This document shows, piece by piece, positions 36,371-49,663 of a stretch of DNA of 64,000 nucleotides. The stretch spans positions 23,301,001 through 23,365,000 of the forward strand of contig OX327706.1 in the NCBI GenBank assembly GCA_946807835.1, given 5' to 3'. The notes below the pieces were generated by a model that ran no database searches, had not been told where the DNA came from, and worked only from the letters and a program-made list of their open reading frames with translations. The stretch is from Ailanthus altissimus (Eukaryota > Streptophyta > Magnoliopsida > Sapindales > Simaroubaceae). Made by a program: the position numbers and the translations under genes. Position 1 is the stretch's first letter; every line of letters begins with the position of its first letter.

Positions 36371-36819
36371 AGTTAATATGGATATTAACTTGTACCAAGG
36401 TTCCTAGATGCTTGAGAGAAGTGGTTCCTCGATGCTGCATGCGGTTGCAGTTCTCAAGAAACCATGCACAGGATTCAACTGAAATTGTAAATGAAGACAA
36501 ATTAGAAGTGAATATGAACAATGGAAGCTTGTTAACTCCGAATCATGTTTTGAAGGAAACTGCAAATTTGGTGCTTGTTTCTGTTGCTTTCACTTGTATA
36601 CTGTAGTTGTTTGTTTCCTAGGAAACAGAAATATGTTTCAACATGTTAGCACTTATTAGAAGGGCATTATCAAAGCAAATCTGTCATTTGTTTAGAGCAA
36701 ATTTATTAGCTGTATATTCAGTGACTTAAGAATGTACAAAGTCTAAAGCAAATTTGTTTGTCTTTGATATCCTGTTTTATGAAATCATAGTATCTCTTGT
36801 GAGTTTTTCAACTATTGAT

Positions 36820-36947
36820 AAATATTTGAGCAAGAGTTTGAATCACAGTTTTTAAATTTAAGATGCACTAAGGTCCAAAAACTAAATATTTGAGCAAGAG
36901 TTTGAATCACAGTTTTTAAATTTAAGATGCACTAAGGTCCAAAAACT
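36820..36947. repeat. Exact 64-bp tandem duplication
   Basis: Bases 36820-36883 are repeated without change at 36884-36947. Confidence 0.95.
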
Positions 36948-38324
36948 AACTTAGCCCGTTTGCTTTAATTTGATTTGCTACAGAAGATAAGGACAGTTCA
37001 AATAAAATCGTAAGGAAACGGCTAAATCAAATGACTTATGTTACATATTTCAAATTGAGAATCAAAACCAGAATCTATGCTGCTTATTAATCTGATACAG
37101 GCAAAGCTGATGCGTCTCCCTTATCAATGGGGGAGTAGTCAGTAGTCACTGCCTCGAGTTGGGAAAAAACAACAAAATCCAGAAACCACGTCCATTTGCC
37201 AAGAGAAAAGAGGCAGAAAAGTGAGCATTGTTGTAGCCGTGGCCTGTGTGAGCAAAGCAATTGGGAATTGAAAGGGTAAATGTAACGTGGGTGTTAGTGT
37301 TACAACTTACAAGGGTTTTGATTTTGTAAAATTGTATTAGTATTAGTTTTGGGGTACGGAGAGAAGTGAGGAGAATCCCAGAATCCGGACAAGAAAAAGC
37401 GAACTTTCCAAAGACATTTGGACAAGTGAGTCAATGCCAATCATATCCAGCAAAAGGCATCTCTCTTCTCTCTCTTTCTCCAATGTTTGTCCCCACTGAA
37501 CCATTTGTTTTCCTCTCTCTCTCTCTCTCTTCATGTCATCAATGGCAATGAAATCAAATGGTCCAGAGTCCAAAAGGAAATAGTAGCATCCATTGTTGGA
37601 GAGTTTGAAAGGTGATTAGCCACCGGTTTTGACTAACTAATTGTATTATCATGGCTTTATAATTATTCTATTAAGCAAATGCTTTGACAATTTGTATCAT
37701 TTTATTTACCGTCAATGTTCCAATATTGTATCATTATAATATCATTGCTTTGTCATGGACTCATTGCCAAGATAGAAAATTTCTTTGGTCACGTTATTTC
37801 CTTCCCACATTATTTATAGTGATATTGCATATTGCCAAATTTCTCATCCATTAAACAATAAACACCGCCGTCATCAACAATTGTCCACCTCACACATTCC
37901 TATTCCCATATATACATCTTCTTTCGTTTATTCAAAGTTGCATACGAGAACCACTTTAACAATAGGTGGTTAATAACCAATGCCCATAGTTTGAGATAGT
38001 GAATTTGCGTCCTTTATTTTTATAAGAAACAATATCAAAAGAAAAAAAGATAAATAATCCTGAATTGATAGAACTAAAAATGCTAGTGTTTAGATAATTT
38101 TTTAAAAAAGAAAATCAAAGGTACATATGTATTAATCTAAAAGATTATATGGGTATTGATCCAAAGACATAAAAATTTCGTAATTAAAAAGATAAATACA
38201 ACACATAAAATTATGCAAACAATTAGAAAAGATGTCATTCCCATCTCTTTTTCCTTTTGCAATTTTCAACTTAAATTATTTTTTCTTTCATCTTTCATTA
38301 CTATTCTAAAATATAATCACAAGA
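36948..38324. other. Intergenic, no gene recognised
   Basis: Contains a (CT)n run near 37513-37530. Opposed frames at 37343-37573 arise from this low-complexity stretch. Confidence 0.5.
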
Positions 38325-38600
38325 AAAAGATATTTAAATCCTTAATTTTTTTATAAAAAGAACATGTAAACTCTAATGATTTTAAAAATCTCATTTACAC
38401 TCTTATCAATAATGATTTTCATTTATTTTAATAAAAAAAGACATATAAATCCTTAAAGTTTTAAAAAAACGGACATATAGATATTTTTTTTCGTTAAAAT
38501 AAATAAAAACTATTATTTAACATCAATTGAATTTTTAAAATTATTAAAATTTACATGTCTATTTTCTAAAACGTTAGGGGTCCATATATATATTTTTTTA
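38325..38600. mobile_element. MITE-like element with long inverted ends
   Basis: About 70 bases at 38325-38395 are the inverted counterpart of about 38530-38600; the best part reads AGAACATGTAAACTCTAATGA on one side and AGACATGTAAATTTTAATAA in the complement of the other. The non-coding interior is about 130 bases. Long inverted ends with a GGGGTCC-like edge suggest a Mutator-type MITE, but no target duplication was fixed. Confidence 0.5.
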
Positions 38601-40683
38601 TAATCACATACCATGTCCCCTTACTATCACCTAATAGTTATTTTAGTAGATAGTAACAAATCATTGTGTGCGTATATATATAATCTCAATCAAGAGACAA
38701 CATGATCACTCCTGTAGGGTATAAGATTGTTCTATAATGTCCAAGGCATGGCCTCTCAATTCTTATGAATGGCTTTGCTCATCATCAGCTGAATGAAGTT
38801 AACATTTCACACAGCCACCCAATAATTTTCCTGTGAAAGAAATGCTTCTGTCGCAATAGAAAACAAACACACAGGTCATTCCCATATTGAATTATTTTGA
38901 GAAAAAAGTTAGCTATTGAATCTTTTTCACAGTGAAGGTCGGGACATGGAGGTTGAGTTGACAACCTGGTACAATATTATTGCTTTATCTTCAACCTCTC
39001 CAACTAAAATCTAAAGTGCTACTACTAATCACCATTCATGGAGAAAAGCTTTTATATATCGTCTTTTGATCTTTTTCACTTTTTCTTTTACGTATAGTTA
39101 ATAAAAGGACATGGAAGTGTCATGCAATTAAATCACATAATCTAATAATTAAAAGACACAACATTGATTTGTGGGTCACCTTCATGCATGTTCCTTTAAT
39201 ATATTTCTAGTAGTGGTCTTTCATCTTTAGCATATTCATGTCCATTTATTTTAAATAAATTGGGGAAAACATTAGAAATATTTAAGATGCAAAAGTAAAG
39301 CTTTTGACATATTTGTTGTAGAAAAAAAAAAAGAAAATTAATGTATTTTAGGGTTGGCATAGATTAAAACCCAAGTATGTAAAGATAGACTAATTAATCT
39401 TGGCCTCTTGGTATTTGTAAAGTAATGTTATTTTTATATTAGATTGTAGTCTAAGAATACCCAAACTCTTTAAGCAAGAAAATCATTAATTAGTTCTCCC
39501 TCTTTCTCTAATATAATTCATGTGGCCACAATAAGTTAACACTTGATAAATTGATATTCTCAATTAAATAACATTTTTTACCGGTCTTAATTTGGAACCA
39601 GAGTATAAAATTAATAATTTGATAAATTTATAAAATAATACATTATAAAAAAATTCTTATAATTTCATAGAAGACTCATTTATTATATAAATTAATATGC
39701 AGTTAAATCTATATAATATGTTTAGGAGGTCTTGTAAAATATATAACCAATATTGTTTGTTTGGTTAAATATTTATAAAATATTATAATATAGTACATTA
39801 AACAATGTAATATTGTATTTTTAAAAAACTAAATACTTATTTAAAAAAAATAGATTCATGAATTTTACTTATTTAAACAAAATATATGAAATATCTTTGG
39901 TTCGTAATATGAAATATTTAATTTAATTAATTATAATAAGAAATTATTAGATACAATATTTATAAAAAAAAAGATAAATCTTCATAAATTAATAATTTAT
40001 TATTTAAACGATTAGTTAATATTAACTTAATTAACATATTTTCTTTAATCTCAAGAGTATTATTTTTGAGAATTCTACTGTATTTTAAATTATTGATAAA
40101 ATATAATAATAAATAGGATGTTATCACACAAAAGGTGAGATGAAAATATCACCAACCTTATCAATTTGGGGTGAGCTAGAGAGAATGACCTAAACAAACT
40201 TTTTTAGAGCCCCCCAAAAATTAGAATATTTCTTAATCCACTCAAACGTTTCTAAGGATACTCACATGTTAAGACTACCCAAACTATGTGATTCACCTTA
40301 TGTTTCATACAAGTTATAGCTAATGACAAAATACAGCGAAATGAAAGTCTTAGGCAGCATGAACAAGCCTGCATTTGTATTTAGATTTTAGCAAACTGAG
40401 ATTCGAAATTGGTACCACATCTTATTTAGTTTATTTGATATTTCTGCTGCAGTTTCGTGGATATTTGTTTCTTTAAATAATTAATATTTCTCACCCTGAT
40501 ATATTTCGTGTTTCACCAAGTTTCCTAATTGATTTTTGATTTCTTGTTTCCTAATCCCAACAGTATTTGGAAAGTTTTTCGATCCAAAGCAGATTAGGAC
40601 GTTCATGTGTGTATACAAATATTTGCATGTGACAGTAGAAAGCACAAATCAAAGTGTACGATTACGAAAGCAAAAGAGAGAAG
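38601..40683. other. AT-rich intergenic DNA and upstream region of the next gene
   Basis: No element ends or further gene recognised; the last few hundred bases should hold the promoter of the small gene at 40684. Confidence 0.45.
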
Positions 40684-41094
40684 ATGGTGAGCGATGGTTG
40701 TGCTGAAAGAGGGTATGTAGATGTTAAGGAAACAATTAAAGTAAGCAAACTTAAAGAGTGGGCTGAATCGGACGCCAAATTCCTGAGAAAGTTGAGCATG
40801 ACAATAGAAGATCAAGATAAAGGCAAGAGTGAACGTGGGGTTTCTTCTTATTCTTTGATCTCAGAACGATCCGAAAGCTTTGAGCGTTTCGCATGCAGGC
40901 AGCGATTTCTGAGAAGCTACACCTTCGGCATTGCAGGTAAGGAGCAAGAGAAAGGCAACATTATACAAAAAACGAAGAAGCGGGTTTTGAAAGCTAAGAA
41001 GGGCTCTTCTTCTAATTTCAAATCTTGTGTTAAGTTCTTTAATTCTCTCATGTATTGCTTCCGTCCAAGTTCATCCCCAGGACTTCGCTCTTAG
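40684..41094 (+). CDS. Small basic plant protein of unknown function, 136 aa
   Basis: The frame has a charged N-terminal third (VKETIKVSKLKEWAESDAKF), a central SESFERFACRQRFLRSYTFG segment, a Lys-rich stretch (KKRVLKAKKGSSS) and a Cys/Phe-containing C-terminus (FKSCVKFFNSLMYCFRP). No signal peptide or membrane span is evident. The composition is balanced and unlike the AT-driven frames nearby, which supports a real gene. I recall RSYTF-bearing small plant proteins of this build without a known role, but cannot name the family. The ATG at 40684 is the first in frame and follows a purine-rich context (AAGATGG). It stands alone, about 7.4 kb from the DUF547 start. Confidence 0.6.
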   Translation: MVSDGCAERGYVDVKETIKVSKLKEWAESDAKFLRKLSMTIEDQDKGKSERGVSSYSLISERSESFERFACRQRFLRSYTFGIAGKEQEKGNIIQKTKKRVLKAKKGSSSNFKSCVKFFNSLMYCFRPSSSPGLRS

Positions 41095-42526
41095 GAAAAC
41101 TATTACCACCGTCACACGTAAATATTTTGCTCAATTTATTATTTTCTATTTTCTATTCGTTGTCTTTGAGCTTCACAATCCAGCGACCGTTTCTTCGTCG
41201 GATTAAATTAAACTTATTTAAAAAATAATTAAATTATTTTATTTCAATTGATTTAAGAGATCTCTATATCAATAATTACATTGTATAATTTACCTTAATA
41301 AAAATAGAATCTTATTAAAAGTAAGAATCCAAATTATATAAAAATTAAGAATATCACTCATTATATAAAGAGGTTAGATGACTAATAAAAAAAATTATAT
41401 AAAAAAATTATGTAAAAAAATACTTAAAGTACTTTTATTTTTATATTAAAATAAATTATTTTTTTATTCGTGAATATAGTTCAAATTAAAGTGAATTATG
41501 TAAAAATTTATTGTTATTTTATTATGTAATTTATTAATCTTGATATTTAATATATTTTATTATATTTTTTAAACAAATTACCAGAATTAAATTATTAACA
41601 ATTATATATATATATATATTTTTTATGAACTTTTTTTTTCAGTAGACATAGATGTGCAAGTTAATTTTTAGTACTTTAGGAATACTTTTTTTTTTGGTGA
41701 TTTGGTTGTAATAGCTTTAAATTGCTTACAATAAACAATTCTTAGTGAAACTTTATTCGATCGCATAAAAAAAAAAAATTAAGAAAAAAGCCCTCGCTTT
41801 TGCGATATATTTGCTAGATATTAAGTTCACTAATTCATAATTTGTAAGGTATGCCCTTTGTCCACTCAATCAAATGTATGAAATCACTTCTTATTAATCA
41901 GGGAAGAGAAATTTCAGCAGTCATAGAAGAATGAATACAATTTTTTTTTTCTTACCCTTTGAAGCAAATGATTGAAAATATGAAACAATGAAAAAAAAAG
42001 GGGGAAAACAGAACAAAATAGACTTTTGCAATGTGCCCGCAATAGTTTTGGCATATCATGAGCAGGGATACCAATTTAGGGGTTTTATGTATATTTTTTT
42101 CAGTTCTAAGTAAACCTATTTTGTGATCTATTTCTAACATTTGTCAAGAAAATAAAAGCAGTGATTAAAAAAATATAAAATAGTGATTATAGGTGTAATC
42201 TAGTATTAATCGTAATTAATATCAAGGTAGGTCTCTAGTTTAAATACTCTATTTTTCGTTTTCTGGGTATAGGTCAGTTAATCATGAATGCATTTAACAC
42301 TTATGGTCACTTGAATAAAAATAAAAGTAAGAAATTCATGTTTTGTAAGTGAGGTTTTTATTTTTATCAATTTTTTTTTTAAAAAAAAGAAAAATACTTT
42401 ATTCCTAAATTTAAAAAGTAAAAAAATAAAAATAAAAATAAAAAAGGACTCATTTAGCAGGCTCAAGTGCGGATTCAAATTTTGGGTGGAGGTGGGCCGA
42501 AGTGTATGCATGGTCCAGGAGGCAAT
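41095..42526. other. AT-rich intergenic DNA
   Basis: Long A/T tracts; no gene or bounded element recognised. Confidence 0.5.
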
Positions 42527-43311
42527 GTTGGAATTGCCCCCCACTAACACTAAATTTACCAACACCCCTTATTTCTCAATACACCCAATTTTAATTTAGA
42601 AAATTAAATAATTTACTAAATACAACTATCAAGGTACATGACTGTCTCCATCTCCAACTATGTAATAGGTTTCTAGAAATAATCTAGTCAATTTTTTCAT
42701 AAACTCTCTCTATAAACTTTAAAAAGTTTTGTCCCAAAACTTTTCTACTCTAGTTATTCAATAAAATCTAAATTTTAGTCGAAGCCATTTTGATGATTCA
42801 TTTTATTATCATTGTCAAATAATTTAACATAAGAAATTATTATAAAAAAAAAGAGAAATACAAGACGTGGATAATAAAATAATTATAAAGAAATAAAAAG
42901 AGAAAAAAAAAGGACAAGGTTAACTTTCTTGTATATGTTGATTTGTAATAAAAAATAATAATATTACTTATTCTAAGTTTATTTTTAATTTTTTTATCTC
43001 AAGTAATATGCCGCTTATTTATTGAATGATTGGATTATGTAATTTATTATTTTAACTATTAAGAATTAAGAATACTTATGATCGGATAGTTTATTGACAC
43101 ATTACTTTTGGTTAATAATTTGGGATGTGTAAAATAATTTTGAAGAAAAAACAACGAGAGATTTTGCAACAAGGTGAAATTAAGGGGAGTTATGGAACTT
43201 AAGAAATTTATTTAGGACATATTTTTATTTTGTTTAAAAAAAGAATTAGTGGGTGTATTTAGAAATGAGGGTGGGTCTTGACAAGTTTAATGGGGTGGGT
43301 TGTTTACCAAC
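42527..43311. mobile_element. Non-autonomous DNA element with terminal inverted repeats
   Basis: The left end (GTTGGAATTGCCCCCC... to about 42595) and the complement of the right end (GTTGGTAAACAACCCACCCC... from 43311 back to about 43240) align over some 65 bases. The best matching inner block is ATTTCT.AATACACCCA. No transposase is encoded in the roughly 785 bases. A target duplication could not be fixed, so superfamily is not assigned. Confidence 0.5.
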
Positions 43312-46300
43312 CTCCGTGAAATGTACTATTGGGGCTAGCTTGAAGTCGTAGTCAACAAATATTGGAGCCCGAATTTGGGCCAGAAGCTCAAGCTGAATGT
43401 TGGGGGTCCACTAAAATAGGTAAAAGATCATCTAGGAACATGGCTCAATATCTTGTTTCACTCGACTGAACTCATGAATTGCATGTGTTAATGTATTGTT
43501 TTATTTTTATTTTTTGAAGACTCATGAATTAAAGGGTAAAGGGTAATGGTAAATTGAAATTAATTAACACGTTGCATTACGTTTGTAACATGTCAACCTC
43601 GTACAAAGCCATGAAAATACAAAGAAAAAGTTCTTACTCAACGGAGAAAAAAATACATTACTAGTTGAAGATTTGACCCAAAAAAAAGAGAAGAGTGATG
43701 TTAGTGAAGTGATGTATTACCTGTTGAGGTCATTGTCAAACCAAACCAACAATACATAAAAGTTTTTGCACGTAACTGGTAGCCTCTAATCTCGCTACAC
43801 TGGCGCACGCTAGCTCTCTTATTTTCCAAATTTATTTCGAAGAGCAAACTGAATCTATTATTCTGAAATCTGATCTCTAGAAACAAGATACAAAGATCGT
43901 TCTCTCTCTCCCATGGTTCTTGATATACAGCCTGTCACCTCTCCTTTTATTACCACGTGTCGAAATCTCAATAATTCTCAGCTCCTTTGGGAGTTTGGAC
44001 CACCTAAGCCCACGTGGCCACGGCCACCCCTTGCCGGCCTTGCCAACTCGACCCCCCCTTGTCCCTTGGCCTTGAGGAGGACCACCCCACCCCACCCCAC
44101 CCCCCTTCAAATTCTTTCTTTATTAATTTCTTATATGCACCTAACTCGCTCTTTCTTTCTTATTCGATGGATCATTTCATTTACCATCAGCAGTTCAGCA
44201 CTACTCTTCCTCCCCCAAAGCAAAGCAAAGCAAGTGAGGACTGAAGTGGCTTCTTGTAATATTATTATATATATAATACACACACACACATATATAAATA
44301 TGTAATGCTTTCAATAATTTCCAAAGTCGTTTTCTTCATGGGGGCCATCCCATGCTCTAAAGGCGTCCACAACCCAAAAGACTCACCACTCACTCACTCA
44401 CCGCACCCCATCATTTTATATTCCCCTTTTTCTCCTTCTCTCACTTTTCCCCTCTTGTTTAGTTTCAATTCACTATCTACGACAACATTGAACATCCTCA
44501 TAATTATAATTTAATTCTTTTTTATTTTTATTTAAAGAAAGAAAAGAAAAGAAAAAGTTACAAAAAAAAGATAAAGGGACCGGGAAATGAAATAGTGAAA
44601 ATTATCTCGAAAAAGGTGGGAGCCATGTACCATGAGAATGTTGGTCCCTTAGTTCATGAAAAATTCATCTGAGAAAGAAAGTGACCCACTTGATGAGGAT
44701 TGAGATGTTGATGAGGAAGACATGGCTCTTCTCTTCTGTTTGCTTCCCTAGTCCCAAGAACAAACCAGCAGCCAACCCTAAAAGCTATTATCGATCTTCT
44801 CTTCTATATATATACGCATGATCGACAATGGACTTGGTGGCTAATTGTCAAATATTTGATAAAAAGAATATTCTTTATCATTATCTTTGATGCATCGGAT
44901 ATCATTATTGTCAAAAGTCTTAGAGATAAGCTTTGGCGTTTTCCACTAGGGGTCTACCAAAATTATAAGTTCATACAACTTTGAAATCTTTTAAGTTAGG
45001 GCTAGTGAAATCTACTATGCATAGACCTACTGACTTCCATGTTGCCTTCTCCTCAGCTTCTTCAATTCAATTTGCCTATTATTATTGTTGTACTCTTTTC
45101 AATTTTACTTACATACTCTAGTGCTATAGGGATAGTGGAAATAGAGCTTTGAAAGTTAGTTCCATGTGTATTATATCAAATGGGTATTGATGATGACATA
45201 AATATTGTCAAGCATTGGTTTTACTTGGTCCACAGTCATATTAATCTTGCAATTAATTATATAATATTCTAGTATGTGTGTTATAATATATAATATCTAA
45301 TATGAATATTTATTACCTTGGAAAACTTTTAGGAATGGGAAGTGAGTAATATATATCTGCTGACCCCGCCCTATATATACAAACTGCATTTGTTATATAT
45401 GTTTTTTATATGGGGAAGGGTGATTCGAACTTAAATTCCTTATTTTAGTAAAAAAATAATGTACTGCAATTTTTTTAACACTGAACCATTTAAGTAACAG
45501 CAACTGCATTTGTTATGTTGTTTACTTGTCTTTGGAAATGCTATATTTTGTTCCTCCTCCTTTTAAAATAAACGCCAATCTTGAATACAACCTTTGAAAG
45601 TAGACAACATCATACACTTATTTTAATCATTTTTTCATAATAGAAGCTTCAACATGGATAGATTTCAACTTTACGAACCAATGGCAGAAAAGATTGAATC
45701 ATAAAAAAAAAAACTAGGGTTTGGTGGTGCAGGAGGGTCACGAGGTTTATTTTTTAAGTAAACACATAAGAGTCTTTCTTTTTATTATTATTATTAAAAA
45801 TGGGTTGCGTAACATCAGAAATAGTATCTAAAGATACCTCATACTGGGGGGCGGTTGGTTAGGGCATAACATCATTAGGTAAAGCTTAATAATTTTATAA
45901 TAATTTCTCTTGTTGATTTCATGTTGAAACAAGCAATTAGGATATGATTGCTGTATGATTATTCATTTTAAGGAAAGAGTAGCATCACTCTCATATTCTA
46001 ATGTCATTTTTAATCAAAGCCTTGGTTAGACTATACTGCAACGCATGAACCCATGGAATTTCCAACCTATCGGGGGCTCTAAATGACACATGTAAATACT
46101 ATTAACGAACTATCATATAATTCGAAGCTCAATTAGTTTAATTATTTTAGGTTTTATGTAAACAGAAACTCCTGACACACGTTAAAAAAGCCTACACCAG
46201 GTAAGAACTGAGAGTTTACATGGGGCAAGGCAACAAGTCCCTTATATCAGTTTATGTTAAACCAAGATAGGAACAAAATTGTTCTCTACTGACATGGACT

Positions 46301-49300
46301 TACTAGGTCCTTTTGTACTATAAATCACTCTCACTTCGATTGAACGTTTTAGACTAAGAAGTTACGAACTTTCGGCAGCCCTGATAAGGTGAAAGCAGCC
46401 CGAATGGTTCGCATCATTGACTCAATTCTGGCAAAGTAAAATTTTCCTTCGTGTTGGTTGCAACAACTTTGATAGCCGAGCCATGCGGGCCACTCTTGCT
46501 TATCAAATAATTATAAGAGTAATCAACCTCGCATATTTGGATTGTCATTAACCTGCAATTGTTTTAGTTTATACGTTTCATTTTCATACATTTGATTCTG
46601 AGCATTTTCTTTTTTTAAAGTTCTTGTTTTGCCGAAATATCAAGTTTTATACTTTTAGTCTAAAGCTTGAACTCTCAGAAGCTGCAGAACAAGTCGAGAA
46701 TTATTTCGTTATTAAATTACAATTAAAGAAAGCTTTTGATAACTTATCCAATATAAATATGTTATTTTATTTGAAGCTTTGATTATGTGTTTTCCTTTTT
46801 TTTAAAAAAAAATTAGAGTACTTTAATTATAAAGTAATCGTTAATTAAGTTGGGATTGCAATTAATAATCAATTGGAATCGTTCAAAGCTCAGAAACTCA
46901 ATCGTCGCGGTTGACCTCACAAGAAGTTTGGATGAGGAACAGCATGAAACCACTCTTTCACATTAAGTGGTGAAAGAAAACCCTGGACCCATCTCTTCGG
47001 TCGCTTCTTTTGTTAAAATATATCAACAAAAGCATAAAATGAAAGTGAACTAAATAACAAAAGAAATAAAACCCTAAATTGACAAGAGCAAGTTAAGGCC
47101 ATGCGTGTCAAAATTTGAAAAGAAAAATAACCAACCCAAATTTCCCTAGCACACTTATTAGTGAGGTTGTGGTCACACCACCAAGACGAAAAGCCTTGTA
47201 AATGGTAAATGTTTGTTCAAAAGGGAGAGAGGCATCTGGAAAAGGAAAAGGAACAATTTGATTGACATTAAAAGGAAAAAAGAGAAGGAACCATTTTTTT
47301 TTTCTTTTCTTTTCAATGAGTATGTCTTCATGTATTACAATCATTATCATTCTTATTGAATTTATGTATGATGTGTGTGTGTTTTGTGTGTAAAAATGTG
47401 CGTTTTGTGAAGAAGAAGAAAAAAAAGGTTGAAATGAAGTGGGGGGCTGAGACCCCATTTTGTCGTCTGCCATTGCAGTGATGATGAGCATGAGCACGAG
47501 CATGTTCTTTGACTTTGCACATATATACATATACAAGGCGTTGACGCTTCCTCGTACAAGGAAATGCCTATGTATATGTTCCTTTTTCTTTGTTACCATC
47601 GATTCCTTTTTCTTTTGGAGGTCTTGGTAATTTTTTTTTTCTCTTTAATTATCGTGCCAATAAAGAGTAGAATCATAGAACCGCATGTTGATGTGACCAG
47701 CTGCCTGTGACACTCTCTCGACTTTGTATTGATGCTCTCACAAGAATTTTCAATTTTTTTCTCTATACTATCAAATTATTCTCCAATTTGTTATAAGTCT
47801 TGGTATCTCACCAAAAGTAAAATTATCATGTGATGGCATCTTATTCTTTTGTTTATTGACAAATTATGAAAAAACTACGAGTTAATAACCAGACCCGAGA
47901 CATTGTTTAGCTTCTTTTTAAGAATATGATTTTTTTATTTAATGGAGTAAAGTCAATATAAGCTCTCTCTCTCTCTCTCTTTTTAAAAAAAAAAAGAAAC
48001 TAACGTGAAAACATGCCGTAGAGGAGTCCAATGAACTCGGCCATATTCAGTTTTTCATCATCGCTCCATTGCATATTTGCTATCCCTTTAGTATAAATGT
48101 GATGTCACTTACAATTAGAACATACCATTTCATTATAAGATATACTTATCTAATCATGGAAAGAGATTTGCGAATAAATTTTTTTGAAATTATTGACACC
48201 TTGAAAGATAATATTAGTTAGTGAATTTATTTATAATGGACCGTGATATTATAACTTAAGATTTTACACAATTTTTTAATCATTTATTTAACATGTTTGA
48301 AGGAAAAAATTAGAATAATACTATATTTTTTTTAAACTTTGAATTCAATATTTTCGATCGTGACTAACGTGCCAAAGCATTCATGATAAAAACTATTTTT
48401 ATAATTTCTAAATTATCTATTACATTATTTTACTATAGTGTTTAATGATAACTGCATCTATTGAATAATAATGTTGAAGTTACAAATTGAAATACTCCTC
48501 TCCTATATATATATATCAACTTTGTAGATTTTTCTACAAAAAATTAGATAAGAGGTTAAAAACTTTTAGGTAATTATTTAATTTTCAAAATTATAGTAAT
48601 ATGTTTGTTAAATAAATCTATAAATTAAATGATAAAAATGTCATATTTGGTAGTGAAAATTTGTTGAATTATTGATTGGGCATGAGCATGACATCATCAT
48701 CATCATCATATTGGTTAATAGTTAAACTTCTTTTGAATCTTATATTATATTTGAAGAGGGAGTAGAGTGATTTATATCAACAATTTAAAAGTTATAGGTG
48801 AGAGAAAAAAGACATTGAACCCAATCAACTTTAGTCATATGACTCACAGCTCACTAGTACAAACTCTACACCTCTTAAATACCAATCAAACCTCACCTCT
48901 TGTCACTACAAAACTTATGCAACTTATTAAAATTATTTATCAAAGTCTATCAATCTTCAAAAGATGTATGAAAAATAAAGAGGACAGTTAATTTAGGTCC
49001 AAGTTTTCCAATTCATATTTAGAATTCAAACTTATAAGACTCTAACCCACACATTAGTAGATAAGTACGATACACTCAGAAGCATAAGAATTATCATTTT
49101 GTCATGCCTTCGGCTTTGAGTGGAGTGTAATCTTAATTTACTTTCGAAAATAGAACAAGTAAGAATTCTAGATTTCGCGGCCTAGACATACTTTTATAAC
49201 ATTTTCAATATCCATCTTCAAGAATTTACCCAATTGGAATTAAATTTCATATGATGGTGCATAAGCTTAGGTATCATCTTAATTTAATGATCGATTTACA

Positions 49301-49663
49301 TTTGCATTTGACATTATAACTAAAAATAATTCTTTTTGCAAGTTTTCAAATAAAATTTTATTTTGTAATTACATTAGACAGCTACCAATATGAAATATGT
49401 TAACTAAATATGATACTTTATTTTACAAAATAGTATAAGAAAATTTATTAAATCAAAAAGAATTACAAGCACATAGTCAAAGACAGTAACAAAATTAAAT
49501 AATGATTGTTTAATATTTATTATACAAGAAAAAACATAGATTAGTAACATTACTGTATTACAAAAATGAAAATACAATACAAAACGATGACCCGAAAAAT
49601 AATTAACTTCCAAATTAAATAATGACTGTTTAATATTTATTTTTATATAAAAGATATTATATC
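43312..49663. other. Intergenic with low-complexity blocks, no gene accepted
   Basis: A GC- and pyrimidine-rich block lies at about 43915-44470 (poly-CCCCA run at 44085-44110), a (CT)n run at 47961-47978, and AT-rich DNA elsewhere. Several frames (43913-44305, 44305-44514, 47108-47599) come from these biased stretches and show no domain. A peptide-like run AARMVRIIDSILAK near 46392-46437 ends at a stop and was not assigned. A 29-base sequence around 49492 recurs around 49612. Confidence 0.45.

Noticed and set aside
46392..46437. Peptide AARMVRIIDSILAK before a stop
   Set aside because: Too short and without flanking coding sequence or splice context.
47108..47599. 163-codon minus-strand frame
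   Set aside because: Low-complexity, Lys/Phe-rich, no domain; overlapping frames on the same strand are equally open.
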